This document shows positions 49,402 through 58,134 of a stretch of 64,000 nucleotides of DNA, piece by piece. Each line of letters opens with the position of its first letter. Positions within the stretch are counted from its first letter, which is position 1. The notes beneath the pieces were generated by a model. That model saw only the letters and a list, made by a program, of their open reading frames with translations. It had not been told where the DNA came from and ran no database searches. Source of the DNA: Oscillospiraceae bacterium (GTDB lineage Bacteria; Bacillota; Clostridia; Oscillospirales; Oscillospiraceae); NCBI GenBank assembly GCA_017469795.1, contig JAFUFT010000035.1, positions 25,260-89,259 on the forward strand, given 5' to 3'. The position numbers were made by a program, and so were the translations under genes.

Positions 49402-50727
49402 TTACATATCGCTGGGATTGGTGTGGAGGTACTTCTGGAAGGCGCGCCGCATGGAACGGGCGTCGCCGAAGCCGCTCTGTATGGAAGCGTCCTGGACGTT
49501 GACGCCGTGGGCCATCGCCGCCTGGGCCGCCTGCACTCGCAGCTGCTGGATGTAGTCAAACAGACTGCTGCCGGTCATGCGGCGCATCTCTCTGGTCAGG
49601 TAGGAGGGGGTCATGTCCAGATACTCGCTGACTGCCGCCACATTGAAATCGGGGTCCCGATACCGGGCCTCAATGTAGGCCAGCATTTTCGGGAACCATC
49701 GCGGGTTCCGGTCATCCTCTGCGGTCAGGGCGTTCTCCTCGATGGCGTCGAAAACCTGATCCACCAGCTCCAGAAGTTGCGGGATGGTCAGGGTGTCCTC
49801 TTCGATCTGCCGTGCGCACTGGTTGATCTTCGCCTGGATCGGGCTGTCTCCTTCCCCCAGAAAGCGATGGAGCGTCATGGTCAGCGTGTGGATCCTGGCA
49901 ACGGTCCGGATCCGGATGGAGTTCAGGGACCCGGACTGCTGCTCCAGATCATGGCGGACGATCTGAAGCATGATCCGGCGGGCCTCGGGATAGTTGCCCA
50001 GCTCCACCTGCCGGAGATACTCCTTCTCCTGCAGAAGCGTGTTGAAGCCGGCGATGGGGCCGGTATCCGCCATTTCAAAGTCGTGATAGCACAGCACCGG
50101 CACGTCCAGATCCATGAGCTGCCGATACTCCGTGATCCGCTGCACGTCGGGATAGATCTCCGGCAACTGCTCCACACTGCTGCAGGGACGGCTCACGGCG
50201 ATGAACAGCTCCAAACCCTGTTCGGATTTCACATGATCATAGATGGAGAGGGCGATCCGGTTGATGGTTTCGATCATGTTGTCCCTGGGCAGAGACATCT
50301 GCAGCTCGAACCGCTCCGGCGGCCTGTGATCCGGTCCCGGACTGTCCAGGCCAAGCAGGCAGATCGCGCCCATATCCACATGGACCACATGGCACTCATA
50401 ATGTCTGCGGAATTCCGACTGGACGTATTCCTCCAGCGTGCCGGTGACCCGCTCAAAGAACATTTTGTCCTCCCCGGTGTTGTCCGCAAGGGAATCCCGG
50501 GGCTCGGTGAGCACACGGATGGAAAGGACCATGTATGTTTCTTTCTCCAAATGGATCCCTACCTCGGCAAGGTCCTGCAGGATCTTATCCACGTCCAGAA
50601 ACCGTCCGGTCAGCAGGTGGGAGGCCAGCTCCTGCCTGCGCAGGTATTCATAGTGTCTGCGGAGCCATTCGTTTTCTGCCTGCAGAGCGTCGATCTGCGC
50701 CTGAAGGGTCCTGCGTTCCATGTCCAT
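49402..50727 (-). CDS. AraC-family transcriptional regulator
   Basis: 441 residues. An N-terminal coiled coil (MERRTLQAQIDALQAENEWL) leads into a long sensor region of no recognised fold. A C-terminal double helix-turn-helix of about 100 residues follows (KMLAYIEARYRDPDFNVAAV; YLTREMRRMTGSSLFDYIQQ; SGFGDARSMRRAFQKY). Large AraC regulators of this build are common in gut Firmicutes. It is divergent from the 50892-57969 gene set, whose promoter has a poor -35 and so probably needs an activator. The inducer is unknown. Confidence 0.9.
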   Translation of the reverse strand: MDMERRTLQAQIDALQAENEWLRRHYEYLRRQELASHLLTGRFLDVDKILQDLAEVGIHLEKETYMVLSIRVLTEPRDSLADNTGEDKMFFERVTGTLEEYVQSEFRRHYECHVVHVDMGAICLLGLDSPGPDHRPPERFELQMSLPRDNMIETINRIALSIYDHVKSEQGLELFIAVSRPCSSVEQLPEIYPDVQRITEYRQLMDLDVPVLCYHDFEMADTGPIAGFNTLLQEKEYLRQVELGNYPEARRIMLQIVRHDLEQQSGSLNSIRIRTVARIHTLTMTLHRFLGEGDSPIQAKINQCARQIEEDTLTIPQLLELVDQVFDAIEENALTAEDDRNPRWFPKMLAYIEARYRDPDFNVAAVSEYLDMTPSYLTREMRRMTGSSLFDYIQQLRVQAAQAAMAHGVNVQDASIQSGFGDARSMRRAFQKYLHTNPSDM

Positions 50728-50829
50728 GCGGCATCCTCCCCGATGATAGTTACTTTATTGTATCACATATTCCCCGGAACGGCATGAAAAAAGTGTGAAA
50801 AATGGTCCCCGCAGTCGGGATTCTGGCCC

Positions 50830-50858
50830 TTACCCACTGGTTTTTGCCGAACTATAAT
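50830..50858 (+). promoter_or_regulatory. Promoter of the SnoaL/old-yellow-enzyme gene set
   Basis: A perfect -10 TATAAT (50853-50858) has a poor -35 TTACCC (50830-50835) at 17 bases. Strong -10 with weak -35 is usual for activator-dependent promoters, here perhaps the adjacent AraC protein. Confidence 0.6.
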
Positions 50859-50891
50859 AATATTTGAGATACTATGCAAGGAGGGTTCCCT

Positions 50892-51743
50892 ATGGATCGA
50901 ATCATCAAAAAGACCCAGACCCTGGTGGTGGGCTCCGGGGCAGGTGCAGTTGCCGCGGCAGAGGCTGCTTCCGGTACCGGCTCCCAGGTTGCCATGCTGG
51001 ATCAGGCAGCCGTCCAGGCGCCCCAGGGCGTCGAGGCTGTAGGCGGGGTCGCGCTGGACAAGATCATCCTCTACCCTGAAGGACGGGTGGCCGGCGTCAT
51101 GGGACATCAGGTCTCCGACGGCATGAAGGTCATTGTCAACACCGATACAGTGCTGCTGACGCCGGAAGCCGCCGCGGAATACCGGGAGCTGTGCGTCCGG
51201 TTCGGAGCTGTGCCGGAACAGGATGGCCTGAAAGCAAAAGAAAACGGCCTCCTGCAGAGCGCCGAGGGAAAGGACATCGGCGGCGTGTTCGTGATCGGAG
51301 ATCCCGCTGTCTCCGGCCGGGACGGCGGCGCCTACGCGGTCTGGGTGGACGAGAATATCTACGCCCGGTTCCGCAGAAATCCCATGGTGGAGACCGAACC
51401 GACCATTGAAGGAGAGTACTACCTGACCATTCTGGGTATGCCCGGCGTGCCCAAGCACCATGTGGTCATTGAGAACAGGGACGGCGTACTCACCGGCGTT
51501 CACGAGACGGAAAACGACAGTCAGCCCATGCAGGAACTTCGCATGGAGGACGGATATCTGTGCTGGAACCTGTGGGCCGGCACCACCAGCTCCGAGCTGT
51601 TCACCTATCACGTCAAGTGCTACGGCGGGACCTGGCTGGGCGGCACCTGGCGCATCGACACGGAAAACGCCCATCACACCCCGGTGATGATGGAAAACGC
51701 CCACCCCCGGAACCCCTTCGGCGGACCGCCTCCGGAGAAGTGA
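50892..51743 (+). CDS. Uncharacterised protein with Rossmann-type FAD-binding start
   Basis: 283 residues from the ATG at 50892 (AGGAGG upstream). The first 35 residues are a dinucleotide-binding beta-alpha-beta (TLVVGSGAGAVAAAEAASG...VAMLDQ), but the rest of a flavoprotein is absent. The middle is unassigned. Residues about 175-270 are beta-rich (EGEYYLTILGMPGVPKHHVV; TYHVKCYGGTWLGGTWRI), lipocalin-like in feel. The tail PRNPFGGPPPEK matches the Pro/Gly tracts of its neighbours. It opens an apparent operon of four genes with 13-base gaps or overlaps. No function is proposed. Confidence 0.6.
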   Translation: MDRIIKKTQTLVVGSGAGAVAAAEAASGTGSQVAMLDQAAVQAPQGVEAVGGVALDKIILYPEGRVAGVMGHQVSDGMKVIVNTDTVLLTPEAAAEYRELCVRFGAVPEQDGLKAKENGLLQSAEGKDIGGVFVIGDPAVSGRDGGAYAVWVDENIYARFRRNPMVETEPTIEGEYYLTILGMPGVPKHHVVIENRDGVLTGVHETENDSQPMQELRMEDGYLCWNLWAGTTSSELFTYHVKCYGGTWLGGTWRIDTENAHHTPVMMENAHPRNPFGGPPPEK

Positions 51744-51756
51744 GGAGGTGCGGCGC

Positions 51757-52506
51757 ATGAAAAAACAAAACTATTCCAAGGAGGATCTGCTTACCCGGTG
51801 GGAGATCCGCCGGGAGGTCCAGAACATCATGGGCAAGTACTCCCAGAGCTACTGCATCAAGCAGGAAGGGGCGCTGGGTCAGTTCTGGAGCAGGCGGGAC
51901 GATATCTGCCTTGGCCTCAATAACGGCTGGTATGTGGGACAGGAGGCTGTTCTGGGCTACTACGCCGCGATCGACGCGGAGACCGCCCTGGCCAGCCGCC
52001 TCATTGCGGCCCGTTTTCCCGAGAAGCTCGCTGGAAAAACCGAGGAAGAACTCTTCGGCGTGGGCCAGATCTCCTACCGGCCCATCGACACCCAGGTGGT
52101 GGAGGTGGCCGACGATCTCCAGAGCGCCAAAGGACTCTGGGTGGTGCGGGGACTGGTGGAGTGGGTGACCACCGCTGGACCGGTGTCATTCTGGGACTTT
52201 TCCTACTGGGCGGTGGACTTCATTCTGGAAGACGGCGCCTGGAAGATCCTGCATATGCTTGACCTCCATGAGATCGACAAGCGGCAGGGGCTGGGGCTGA
52301 CCGATGCGGAGCCCGCGCTGCCGGAGGATCCGGCCTTTGCAGAGATGGCCTCCGTCACCTATCCGGCCCCCACGGTTCCCTGCGTCCTGCGGGAGACCTA
52401 CCGGGCGGATCGGGCATTTACCCCCTCGCCCAGGTTGCCGGAACCCTATCGCACCCTTGACGAGACCTTCAGCTACGGAATGGAAGGAGGTGCCTGGAAT
52501 GGCTGA
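51757..52506 (+). CDS. SnoaL/NTF2-like protein 1
   Basis: 249 residues from the ATG at 51757, 9 bases after GAGGAGG. The core (WEIRREVQNIMGKYSQSY; ALGQFWSRRDDICL; NNGWYVGQEAVLGYYA; WDFSYWAVDFILEDGAWKIL) is a cone-shaped alpha+beta fold of the SnoaL/NTF2 kind. Members include cyclases, steroid isomerases and the bile-acid dehydratase BaiE. The C-terminal 60 residues (PAPTVPCVLRETYRADRAFT ... PEPYRTLDETFSYG) form an extension shared with the next two genes (PEPYKTLDDQNSY). Catalytic residues cannot be assigned by eye. Confidence 0.8.
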   Translation: MKKQNYSKEDLLTRWEIRREVQNIMGKYSQSYCIKQEGALGQFWSRRDDICLGLNNGWYVGQEAVLGYYAAIDAETALASRLIAARFPEKLAGKTEEELFGVGQISYRPIDTQVVEVADDLQSAKGLWVVRGLVEWVTTAGPVSFWDFSYWAVDFILEDGAWKILHMLDLHEIDKRQGLGLTDAEPALPEDPAFAEMASVTYPAPTVPCVLRETYRADRAFTPSPRLPEPYRTLDETFSYGMEGGAWNG

Positions 52507-53257
52507 CGCGAATCGTACCCTGACGCAGGAAGAACAGGTCTGGCGGCTTTGGGACAAGGAGGAGATCAAGGACCTTCTGAACCGCTTTGCCTACTATACC
52601 GCCAATAACGACCGACGGCGGGCCATTACAGAGCTCTGGGTGGCCGGGGACGAGAACCGGTCTACGGCATCCCTTGGTTATAACAACGGCTACTACACGG
52701 GCCTTGACAATATCATCGCCCACTATGTGGTGGACGCCGAGGCCCGGGGCTTTGAGGCCCTTAGCGCCTATTCCGGTGTGGCGCAGACCGAGGACAATCT
52801 GGGATACGGATGCAGCTTTGTCCACACCATGAACACCCCATATATCGAGGTGGCCGGGAACGGCCGCACCGCCAAGTACATCGGCTACGACTGCGGCCTG
52901 AGCTGTATCGGCAGCCCCGACGGGAGCTCTGACAGCAATTTCACCTTCGCCAAGGTCTACGCGGATCTGATCCAGGAGGACGGGGTCTGGAAGATCTGGC
53001 ATCTCCTGATCGCCTACGACCACATCATTCCCGCGGGAATCTCCTACGGAGATCTGGATCCGGAGGCCCCCTGGGGCGCGGACTCGGTGGAACGGGCCTG
53101 CGGGGATCCCACCGTGCGGGACGTGGCCTATGACGCGCTGTACGGCTGGGTGGACGTGTGGGAACGGCTGCCGCGGCCCTACTATTCCTTCGATAACGCC
53201 AAGGCCTACACGGCAGACGGCAAGCCCGCCTGCTATAAGATCGGCCTGTACAAGTAA
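52499..53257 (+). CDS. SnoaL/NTF2-like protein 2
   Basis: 252 residues from the ATG at 52499 (GGAGG upstream), overlapping the previous gene by 8 bases. SnoaL-type core: DKEEIKDLLNRFAYYTANND, NNGYYTGLDNIIAHYVVDA, TAKYIGYDCG and YADLIQEDGVWKIWHLLIAY. It is paralogous to the genes on both sides, so the three may form a hetero-oligomer or act on related substrates. No signal peptide. Confidence 0.8.
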   Translation: MADANRTLTQEEQVWRLWDKEEIKDLLNRFAYYTANNDRRRAITELWVAGDENRSTASLGYNNGYYTGLDNIIAHYVVDAEARGFEALSAYSGVAQTEDNLGYGCSFVHTMNTPYIEVAGNGRTAKYIGYDCGLSCIGSPDGSSDSNFTFAKVYADLIQEDGVWKIWHLLIAYDHIIPAGISYGDLDPEAPWGADSVERACGDPTVRDVAYDALYGWVDVWERLPRPYYSFDNAKAYTADGKPACYKIGLYK

Positions 53258-53269
53258 GGGGGGATTCCA

Positions 53270-54187
53270 GTGATCTATCAGAATCTGAGCTTTGAGCAGC
53301 GCCTCCACAACGCCATCGGCGCCCAGGAGATCGAGCAGGTCAAGGCGTGGCACGCCTACACCCACGGCATGGGCTACTCCAAGGAGGAGTGGGACGCAAT
53401 TTGGTATCGGGGAGAGGACGTGACATGGGCGCACTTCTTCGGCCGCATGGTCGGCTGGGACGAGGTCTGGTACGGCTCCGTGGTGAATCCCGAGGAGGGG
53501 TACTACGAGCGCTACTGCAGCCATATCCTCAACTACAAGGGCGCGTCCTACTTCGACGCCCGCAGCGTGGGCTGCACGGCACTGCATTGCCTGGCCTCCG
53601 GGGTCATCGAGGTGGCCGAGGACGGCATGACCGGCCGCAGCTGCTATCTGACGCCCGGCACCATGATGGCCCGGATGAGCCCGAACAAGCGCCGCAACGG
53701 AGGGTTCCTCTGGGAACGGTACGGTTCCGATTTCGCCTATGACACCGAGGACGGGAAATGGTACTACTTCCATGAGCACGTCTGCCCGGACATCGGCTCC
53801 GAGTACGGCACCAAAAACTGGGCCATGGAGATGTACGACCAGGCCGTCACCGGACGATCTCCCTTCGGCCCGCCTCCTGAGGAGGCGGAAGGCCCCGGTG
53901 GCCCCGGAGAAGGCCCCGGCGTTCCGGAGGGCGGCGAAGGCCATGGCGGCGCGCCGGGCGGATTCCGGCCGAAAAAACCGAAAGGCACCATGGGCGGACC
54001 TCCCTGCACGGACCCGGGTCCTCTGCACAACAATGCCTCCATGACCCAGACGGTCCAGAACACTGTCCCATGGCCGGAACCCTACAAAACGCTGGATGAT
54101 CAGAACTCCTATGCACCCGGCCACAACGACATCACAAAGCGGTATTCCGCACTGAAGTCTATCGTCAAAGGCGGCGTACGCCTTTAA
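53270..54187 (+). CDS. SnoaL-like protein 3 with Pro/Gly-rich insert
   Basis: 305 residues from a GTG at 53270 (AAGGGGGG upstream). The core (EIEQVKAWHAYTHGMGYSKE; WDAIWYRGEDVTWAHFFGRM; GVIEVAEDGMTGRSCYLTPG; DGKWYYFHEHV) resembles the two preceding SnoaL-like proteins. Residues about 200-245 are a Pro/Gly/Glu tract (PFGPPPEEAEGPGGPGEGPG), then PKKPKGTMGG. The end PWPEPYKTLDDQNSYAP repeats the C-terminal extension of protein 1. The low-complexity tract suggests a flexible or partner-binding element. Confidence 0.75.
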   Translation: MIYQNLSFEQRLHNAIGAQEIEQVKAWHAYTHGMGYSKEEWDAIWYRGEDVTWAHFFGRMVGWDEVWYGSVVNPEEGYYERYCSHILNYKGASYFDARSVGCTALHCLASGVIEVAEDGMTGRSCYLTPGTMMARMSPNKRRNGGFLWERYGSDFAYDTEDGKWYYFHEHVCPDIGSEYGTKNWAMEMYDQAVTGRSPFGPPPEEAEGPGGPGEGPGVPEGGEGHGGAPGGFRPKKPKGTMGGPPCTDPGPLHNNASMTQTVQNTVPWPEPYKTLDDQNSYAPGHNDITKRYSALKSIVKGGVRL

Positions 54188-54216
54188 GATATACAAAAAG
54201 AAAAGGAGGAATTTCT

Positions 54217-55917
54217 GTGAAAAAGACACTTGCTTCGCTGCTGGCGGTGAGCATGCTGCTGACGCTGGCCGCCTGCGGCGGTCAGGCCGCGTCCGCTCCC
54301 GCTGCCGCCTCCGAGCCGGAGACCGCCTCTGCCCAGGAGGATGCGCCCCAGGAGGAACTGGCGGCGCCCCAGGAGGCCGAGACATCCGCAGAGCTCCCGG
54401 CCCCTGAACCGGCAGAAGAGGCTTCCGCTGCGGAGCCCGAGCCGGAACCCGAGCCGGAGGGCCCCCCGGCCCTGGAACTGCCCCTGGCGGACCATGATGT
54501 GACCCTGTCCGCCTTCTGGTCCTATCCCCCGTGGCTTACCAACTTTATTGAGGCCCAGGACAAGCCTACCTTTGTAGCACTGTCCGAGGCCACCGGCGTG
54601 GATCTGGATATCCTGGGCGTATCTCTGTTCAACGCCTCAGAGCAGTTTGCGCTGATGGTGGCTTCCAGCGACTACACCGACATCGTGGCGGACTTCGGGA
54701 TGCAGTACACCGGTACCTACGACCAGGCCATCGAGGATGAGATCATCTATGACCTGAAGGATATCATCGACGAACACTGCCCCAACTACTACGGCATCAT
54801 CCACTCCGACGATTCCATTTACAAGGCCGTGGTGACCAACAACGGCAACATTCCCGCATTCCTGACCATCAACGATGAGAACGTCTACATCCGCGGCGGC
54901 TACTGGATCAACACCGATATGCTCGCCCAGATCGGAGCGGATATGCCCGAGACCTACGATCAGTGGCATGACGTGCTGGTCTCCTTCCGGGATCAGCTGG
55001 GCGCCGACGGTGCTCTGTGGATTGACAGCTACGCCACCTCCGCCGATCTGACCTCCGGCTATGGCGTCAAGGCCGATTTCTATCAGGAGGACGGCCAGGT
55101 GAAGTTCGGCTTCATCGAGGACGGCATGAAGGAGTACCTGACCATGATGAACGAGTGGTACGCCGACGGACTGATCTACCATGACTTCTATTCCCAGATG
55201 GCGGGCGCTGACAAGCCCGATCCCTCTCTGGTGGACGGCGGAACCTCCGGCATCTGGCACAACGCCGCCAACTCCTTCGGGGAGTACTCCGTGGCGTCGA
55301 GCGCCATCAGCCAGCCCATTCTGAAGGCCGGCGATGTGAACCACTTCAGCGAGCGCAGCGACCGGGTGCAGGCCGGCGCGGACTGGGCCATTACCACCAA
55401 CTGTGCCAATCCGGAGATCGCCGCCATGATGCTGGACTACCTCTACTCTGAAGAGGGCATCATGCTCACCAACTACGGCATCGAGGGCGTGAGCTATGAG
55501 CTGGTGAACGGGGAGCCTGTCTATACGGAACTGCTGACCAACAATCCGGACATGAGCTTCAACCAGGCGCTTGCCATCTATGCACTGTTCAACACTGCGG
55601 GCATCTACAACGTCAATACCCGGATGGACGTGACCTACTCCGAGGAGCAGATCGCCTCCCGGGAGATCTGGGCGGCCCACAATGACACCGCCAACAACTA
55701 TCCGAGCGCTGCGTCGATGACCATCGAGGAGAGCGAGAAGTTCTACGGAACCTACAATGACATCGACACCTACATCGATGAGAACCTGCTGGCCTTCATC
55801 ATTGGCACCACGCCGCTGAGCGAGTTCGACAGCTTCAAGGAGACCCTGATCTCCATGGGCATTGAGGACTGCATCGCCATCAAGCAGGATGCGCTGGACC
55901 GGTATAACGCCCGGTAA
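54217..55917 (+). CDS. Extracellular solute-binding lipoprotein (family 1)
   Basis: 566 residues. The lipobox LTLAACGG puts the lipidated Cys near residue 20. A long Ala/Glu/Pro linker (about residues 22-88) separates it from a periplasmic-binding fold of the sugar/oligosaccharide type (YWINTDMLAQIGADMPETYDQW; DWAITTNCANPEIAAMMLDYLYSEEG; GYGVKADFYQEDG). Such proteins deliver ligands to ABC importers, but no permease or ATPase gene is adjacent. It may serve a transporter elsewhere or bind the substrate of the cluster. Confidence 0.88.
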   Translation: MKKTLASLLAVSMLLTLAACGGQAASAPAAASEPETASAQEDAPQEELAAPQEAETSAELPAPEPAEEASAAEPEPEPEPEGPPALELPLADHDVTLSAFWSYPPWLTNFIEAQDKPTFVALSEATGVDLDILGVSLFNASEQFALMVASSDYTDIVADFGMQYTGTYDQAIEDEIIYDLKDIIDEHCPNYYGIIHSDDSIYKAVVTNNGNIPAFLTINDENVYIRGGYWINTDMLAQIGADMPETYDQWHDVLVSFRDQLGADGALWIDSYATSADLTSGYGVKADFYQEDGQVKFGFIEDGMKEYLTMMNEWYADGLIYHDFYSQMAGADKPDPSLVDGGTSGIWHNAANSFGEYSVASSAISQPILKAGDVNHFSERSDRVQAGADWAITTNCANPEIAAMMLDYLYSEEGIMLTNYGIEGVSYELVNGEPVYTELLTNNPDMSFNQALAIYALFNTAGIYNVNTRMDVTYSEEQIASREIWAAHNDTANNYPSAASMTIEESEKFYGTYNDIDTYIDENLLAFIIGTTPLSEFDSFKETLISMGIEDCIAIKQDALDRYNAR

Positions 55918-55928
55918 TGGAAAATGAG

Positions 55929-55957
55929 GTGCGGGAAACCGTAACGGTTTCCCGCAC
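55929..55957 (+). terminator. Hairpin after the solute-binding protein gene
   Basis: GTGCGGGAAACC (55929-55940) pairs perfectly with GGTTTCCCGCAC (55946-55957). TTATTAT follows, so termination would be partial, allowing read-through into the second flavoprotein gene. Confidence 0.65.
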
Positions 55958-55977
55958 TTATTATGGAGGTACTCTTT

Positions 55978-57969
55978 ATGGCAAAGCGATATCAAAATCT
56001 GCTCAGTCCCATCCAGGTGGGAGGCCGGCTGCTCAAGAGCCGTCTGCTGGTGACCCGGGCGGTCTCGGGCGCGTTCCAGGGAGATGAAAACTACCCGGGC
56101 GAGGCCATGATTTCCCATATGGCACAGCTGGCCCGTTCCGGGGCGGCCATCGTCACCTGCCAGGGGGCCGACTGGAAAAGCGACCCCTTCTTCGGGGAAT
56201 CCGGCGGCTTCGGCCCGGGTCCCGGCGGCCCGATGGGGCCGGACACATGGGGGATAGGCAGCTTCGCGGGCCCCGGCATGGGCAATCTGGAGGCGGAGAC
56301 CCGGGGATGTAAGCTGTATTATTCCCATATGGCCGACGAGATCCACTTCTACGGCTCTCTGGCCTCCGCGTCCATGATGGGCATCGAGCCCCGAACCCTG
56401 ACCCTGTCAGAGGAACCGGCGGGCATGCCCCGGATGGGGCCGCCTGTGAAGACCCATGTGGCCTCCACGGAGGAACTGGACCATCTGGTGGAGCTTCTGG
56501 CACAGAAGGCCAGCGCCTTCCATCAGATGGGGTTCGATATGGTCTGCATGTATATGTCCTACGGCAACTCTCTTCTGGCCAAGTCCCTGTCCCCAATTCA
56601 CAACCGCAGGACAGACAAATACGGAGAGAAAACGGCTCTGACCCGGGCGGTGTTCTCCCGGATCAAGGAACTCTGCGGCGCAGATTTTCTCATCGAAGCC
56701 CAGGTCTCCGGTGAGGAGAAGGGGCCGGGCGGCTACACACTGGAGGATTTCGTCTCCTATGCCAGACAATGGGAGGGACTGGTGGACATCCTCCAGTTCC
56801 GGGCTCCGGACATGGACGACGCCCATCCCACAGGCTGGAACTCCAGCCCGGATGAGCCGCCCATGACGCTGCGGTACGCCAGAGCAGTGAAGGAGGCGGG
56901 TATCCGGATCCTCACCGCGCCCAACGGCGGCTTCCAGGATCCGGACGCCATGGAGCAGTACATCGCCAACGGCTGGACCGACCTGATCGCCGTGGCCAGA
57001 GCTTTTATCTGCGACCCGGATTACGGGGACAAGCTCCGGGAGGGGAGAGGGGAGGACGTGGTTCCCTGCCTGCGGTGCAACCGCTGCCACTGCCGGGACA
57101 ACGTAATCTGCTATGTCAATCCCCAGATGGGACTGGAGCATAAGATCGAGCGGATGATCCCCGCCGCTTCGGAACCCAAGTCGGTGGCAGTGGTAGGCGG
57201 CGGACCCGCCGGCATGTGGGCCGCCCGGGCCTGTGCGCTGCGGGGCCACCGGGTGGAGCTCTTCGAGAAATCGGACCGGCTGGGCGGTCAGATGTTCCAC
57301 GCGGACTACGCGGATTTCAAGTGGCCGCTGCGCCGGTTTAAGGACTATTTGATCGGACAGATGGACCGGCTGGGCGTGACGGTCCATCTCGGCACTGCCG
57401 CCACTCCGGAACTGCTGGCAGACCGGGGATTTGACGCGGTGATTGCCGCCCTGGGCGCCGTGCCTGCCAAGCCCCCGATTCCGGGCGCGGAGCTGCCCGG
57501 CGTCCTGACACCGCTGGATGTCTTTGGCAAGGCTGAGACGCTAGGGCACCATGTGATCGTGGTGGGAGGATCGGAGACCGGTACGGAGACCGCCGTCTAT
57601 CTGGCCAGAGCCGGCCATCAAGTGACGATCCTGACCCGCCGGCCCCGGCTGGCTACCGACGCGCAGTTCTCCCATTACTACGGGTGTCTGGAGCATGCCA
57701 TCCGGGCGCTGCCGGAGCTTGAGACCGTTGCGAAGGCCACGACGCTCTCTATGACCGAGCGCTCTGTGAGCTACCGGGATGAAGACGGACAGACCCACAC
57801 CGTAACCGGCGACGCTGTGGTGGCCTGCGGGGGAATGGCGCCGCTTCAGACAGAGGCTGTGGCATTTGACCGGGCGGCAGACCGCTTCTTCGCCGTCGGC
57901 GACTGCAGCCGGGTGGGGAATATCCACACCTGCACCAGAAGTGCCTTCTCTGCGGCTGCTCAAATCTGA
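55978..57969 (+). CDS. BaiCD-like old-yellow-enzyme flavoprotein, copy 2, divergent active site
   Basis: 663 residues from the ATG at 55978, which has GGAGG 8 bases before; an in-frame ATG at 55963 directly precedes that Shine-Dalgarno and is rejected. The architecture matches copy 1: FMN barrel, Fe-S motif CLRCNRCHCRDNVIC (near 365), FAD site VAVVGGGPAGMWAARACALRG and NAD(P) site VIVVGGSETGTETAVYLARAG. Two oddities: the HxGHG active-site motif is replaced by MYMSYGNSLL (about 190-199), removing both His, and a Pro/Gly-rich insert (ESGGFGPGPGGPMGPD) sits in the barrel. It may have lost or changed its reductase chemistry. Confidence 0.85.
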   Translation: MAKRYQNLLSPIQVGGRLLKSRLLVTRAVSGAFQGDENYPGEAMISHMAQLARSGAAIVTCQGADWKSDPFFGESGGFGPGPGGPMGPDTWGIGSFAGPGMGNLEAETRGCKLYYSHMADEIHFYGSLASASMMGIEPRTLTLSEEPAGMPRMGPPVKTHVASTEELDHLVELLAQKASAFHQMGFDMVCMYMSYGNSLLAKSLSPIHNRRTDKYGEKTALTRAVFSRIKELCGADFLIEAQVSGEEKGPGGYTLEDFVSYARQWEGLVDILQFRAPDMDDAHPTGWNSSPDEPPMTLRYARAVKEAGIRILTAPNGGFQDPDAMEQYIANGWTDLIAVARAFICDPDYGDKLREGRGEDVVPCLRCNRCHCRDNVICYVNPQMGLEHKIERMIPAASEPKSVAVVGGGPAGMWAARACALRGHRVELFEKSDRLGGQMFHADYADFKWPLRRFKDYLIGQMDRLGVTVHLGTAATPELLADRGFDAVIAALGAVPAKPPIPGAELPGVLTPLDVFGKAETLGHHVIVVGGSETGTETAVYLARAGHQVTILTRRPRLATDAQFSHYYGCLEHAIRALPELETVAKATTLSMTERSVSYRDEDGQTHTVTGDAVVACGGMAPLQTEAVAFDRAADRFFAVGDCSRVGNIHTCTRSAFSAAAQI

Positions 57970-58095
57970 CACATACGTTCGAGGCACCAATAACCGCCCG
58001 GCCAGCAAGGTACGGTAGCCAAAGGCAAGACCTGCTAAAAATGTTTTAATCAGTATGGATCAACAAATTGGTTGAGCAACTTCTTCCATGAAGAT

Positions 58096-58128
58096 ATCCC
58101 GGCGTCGTCAAAAAGGCGGCGCCGGGAT
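58096..58128 (+). terminator. Terminator hairpin next to the group II intron
   Basis: ATCCCGGCGTCG (58096-58107) pairs with CGGCGCCGGGAT (58117-58128, one G-T) around a loop with AAAAA. It lies six bases before the intron's first base. Bases 57970-58095 show no gene. Confidence 0.7.
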
Positions 58129-58134
58129 TGGCAT

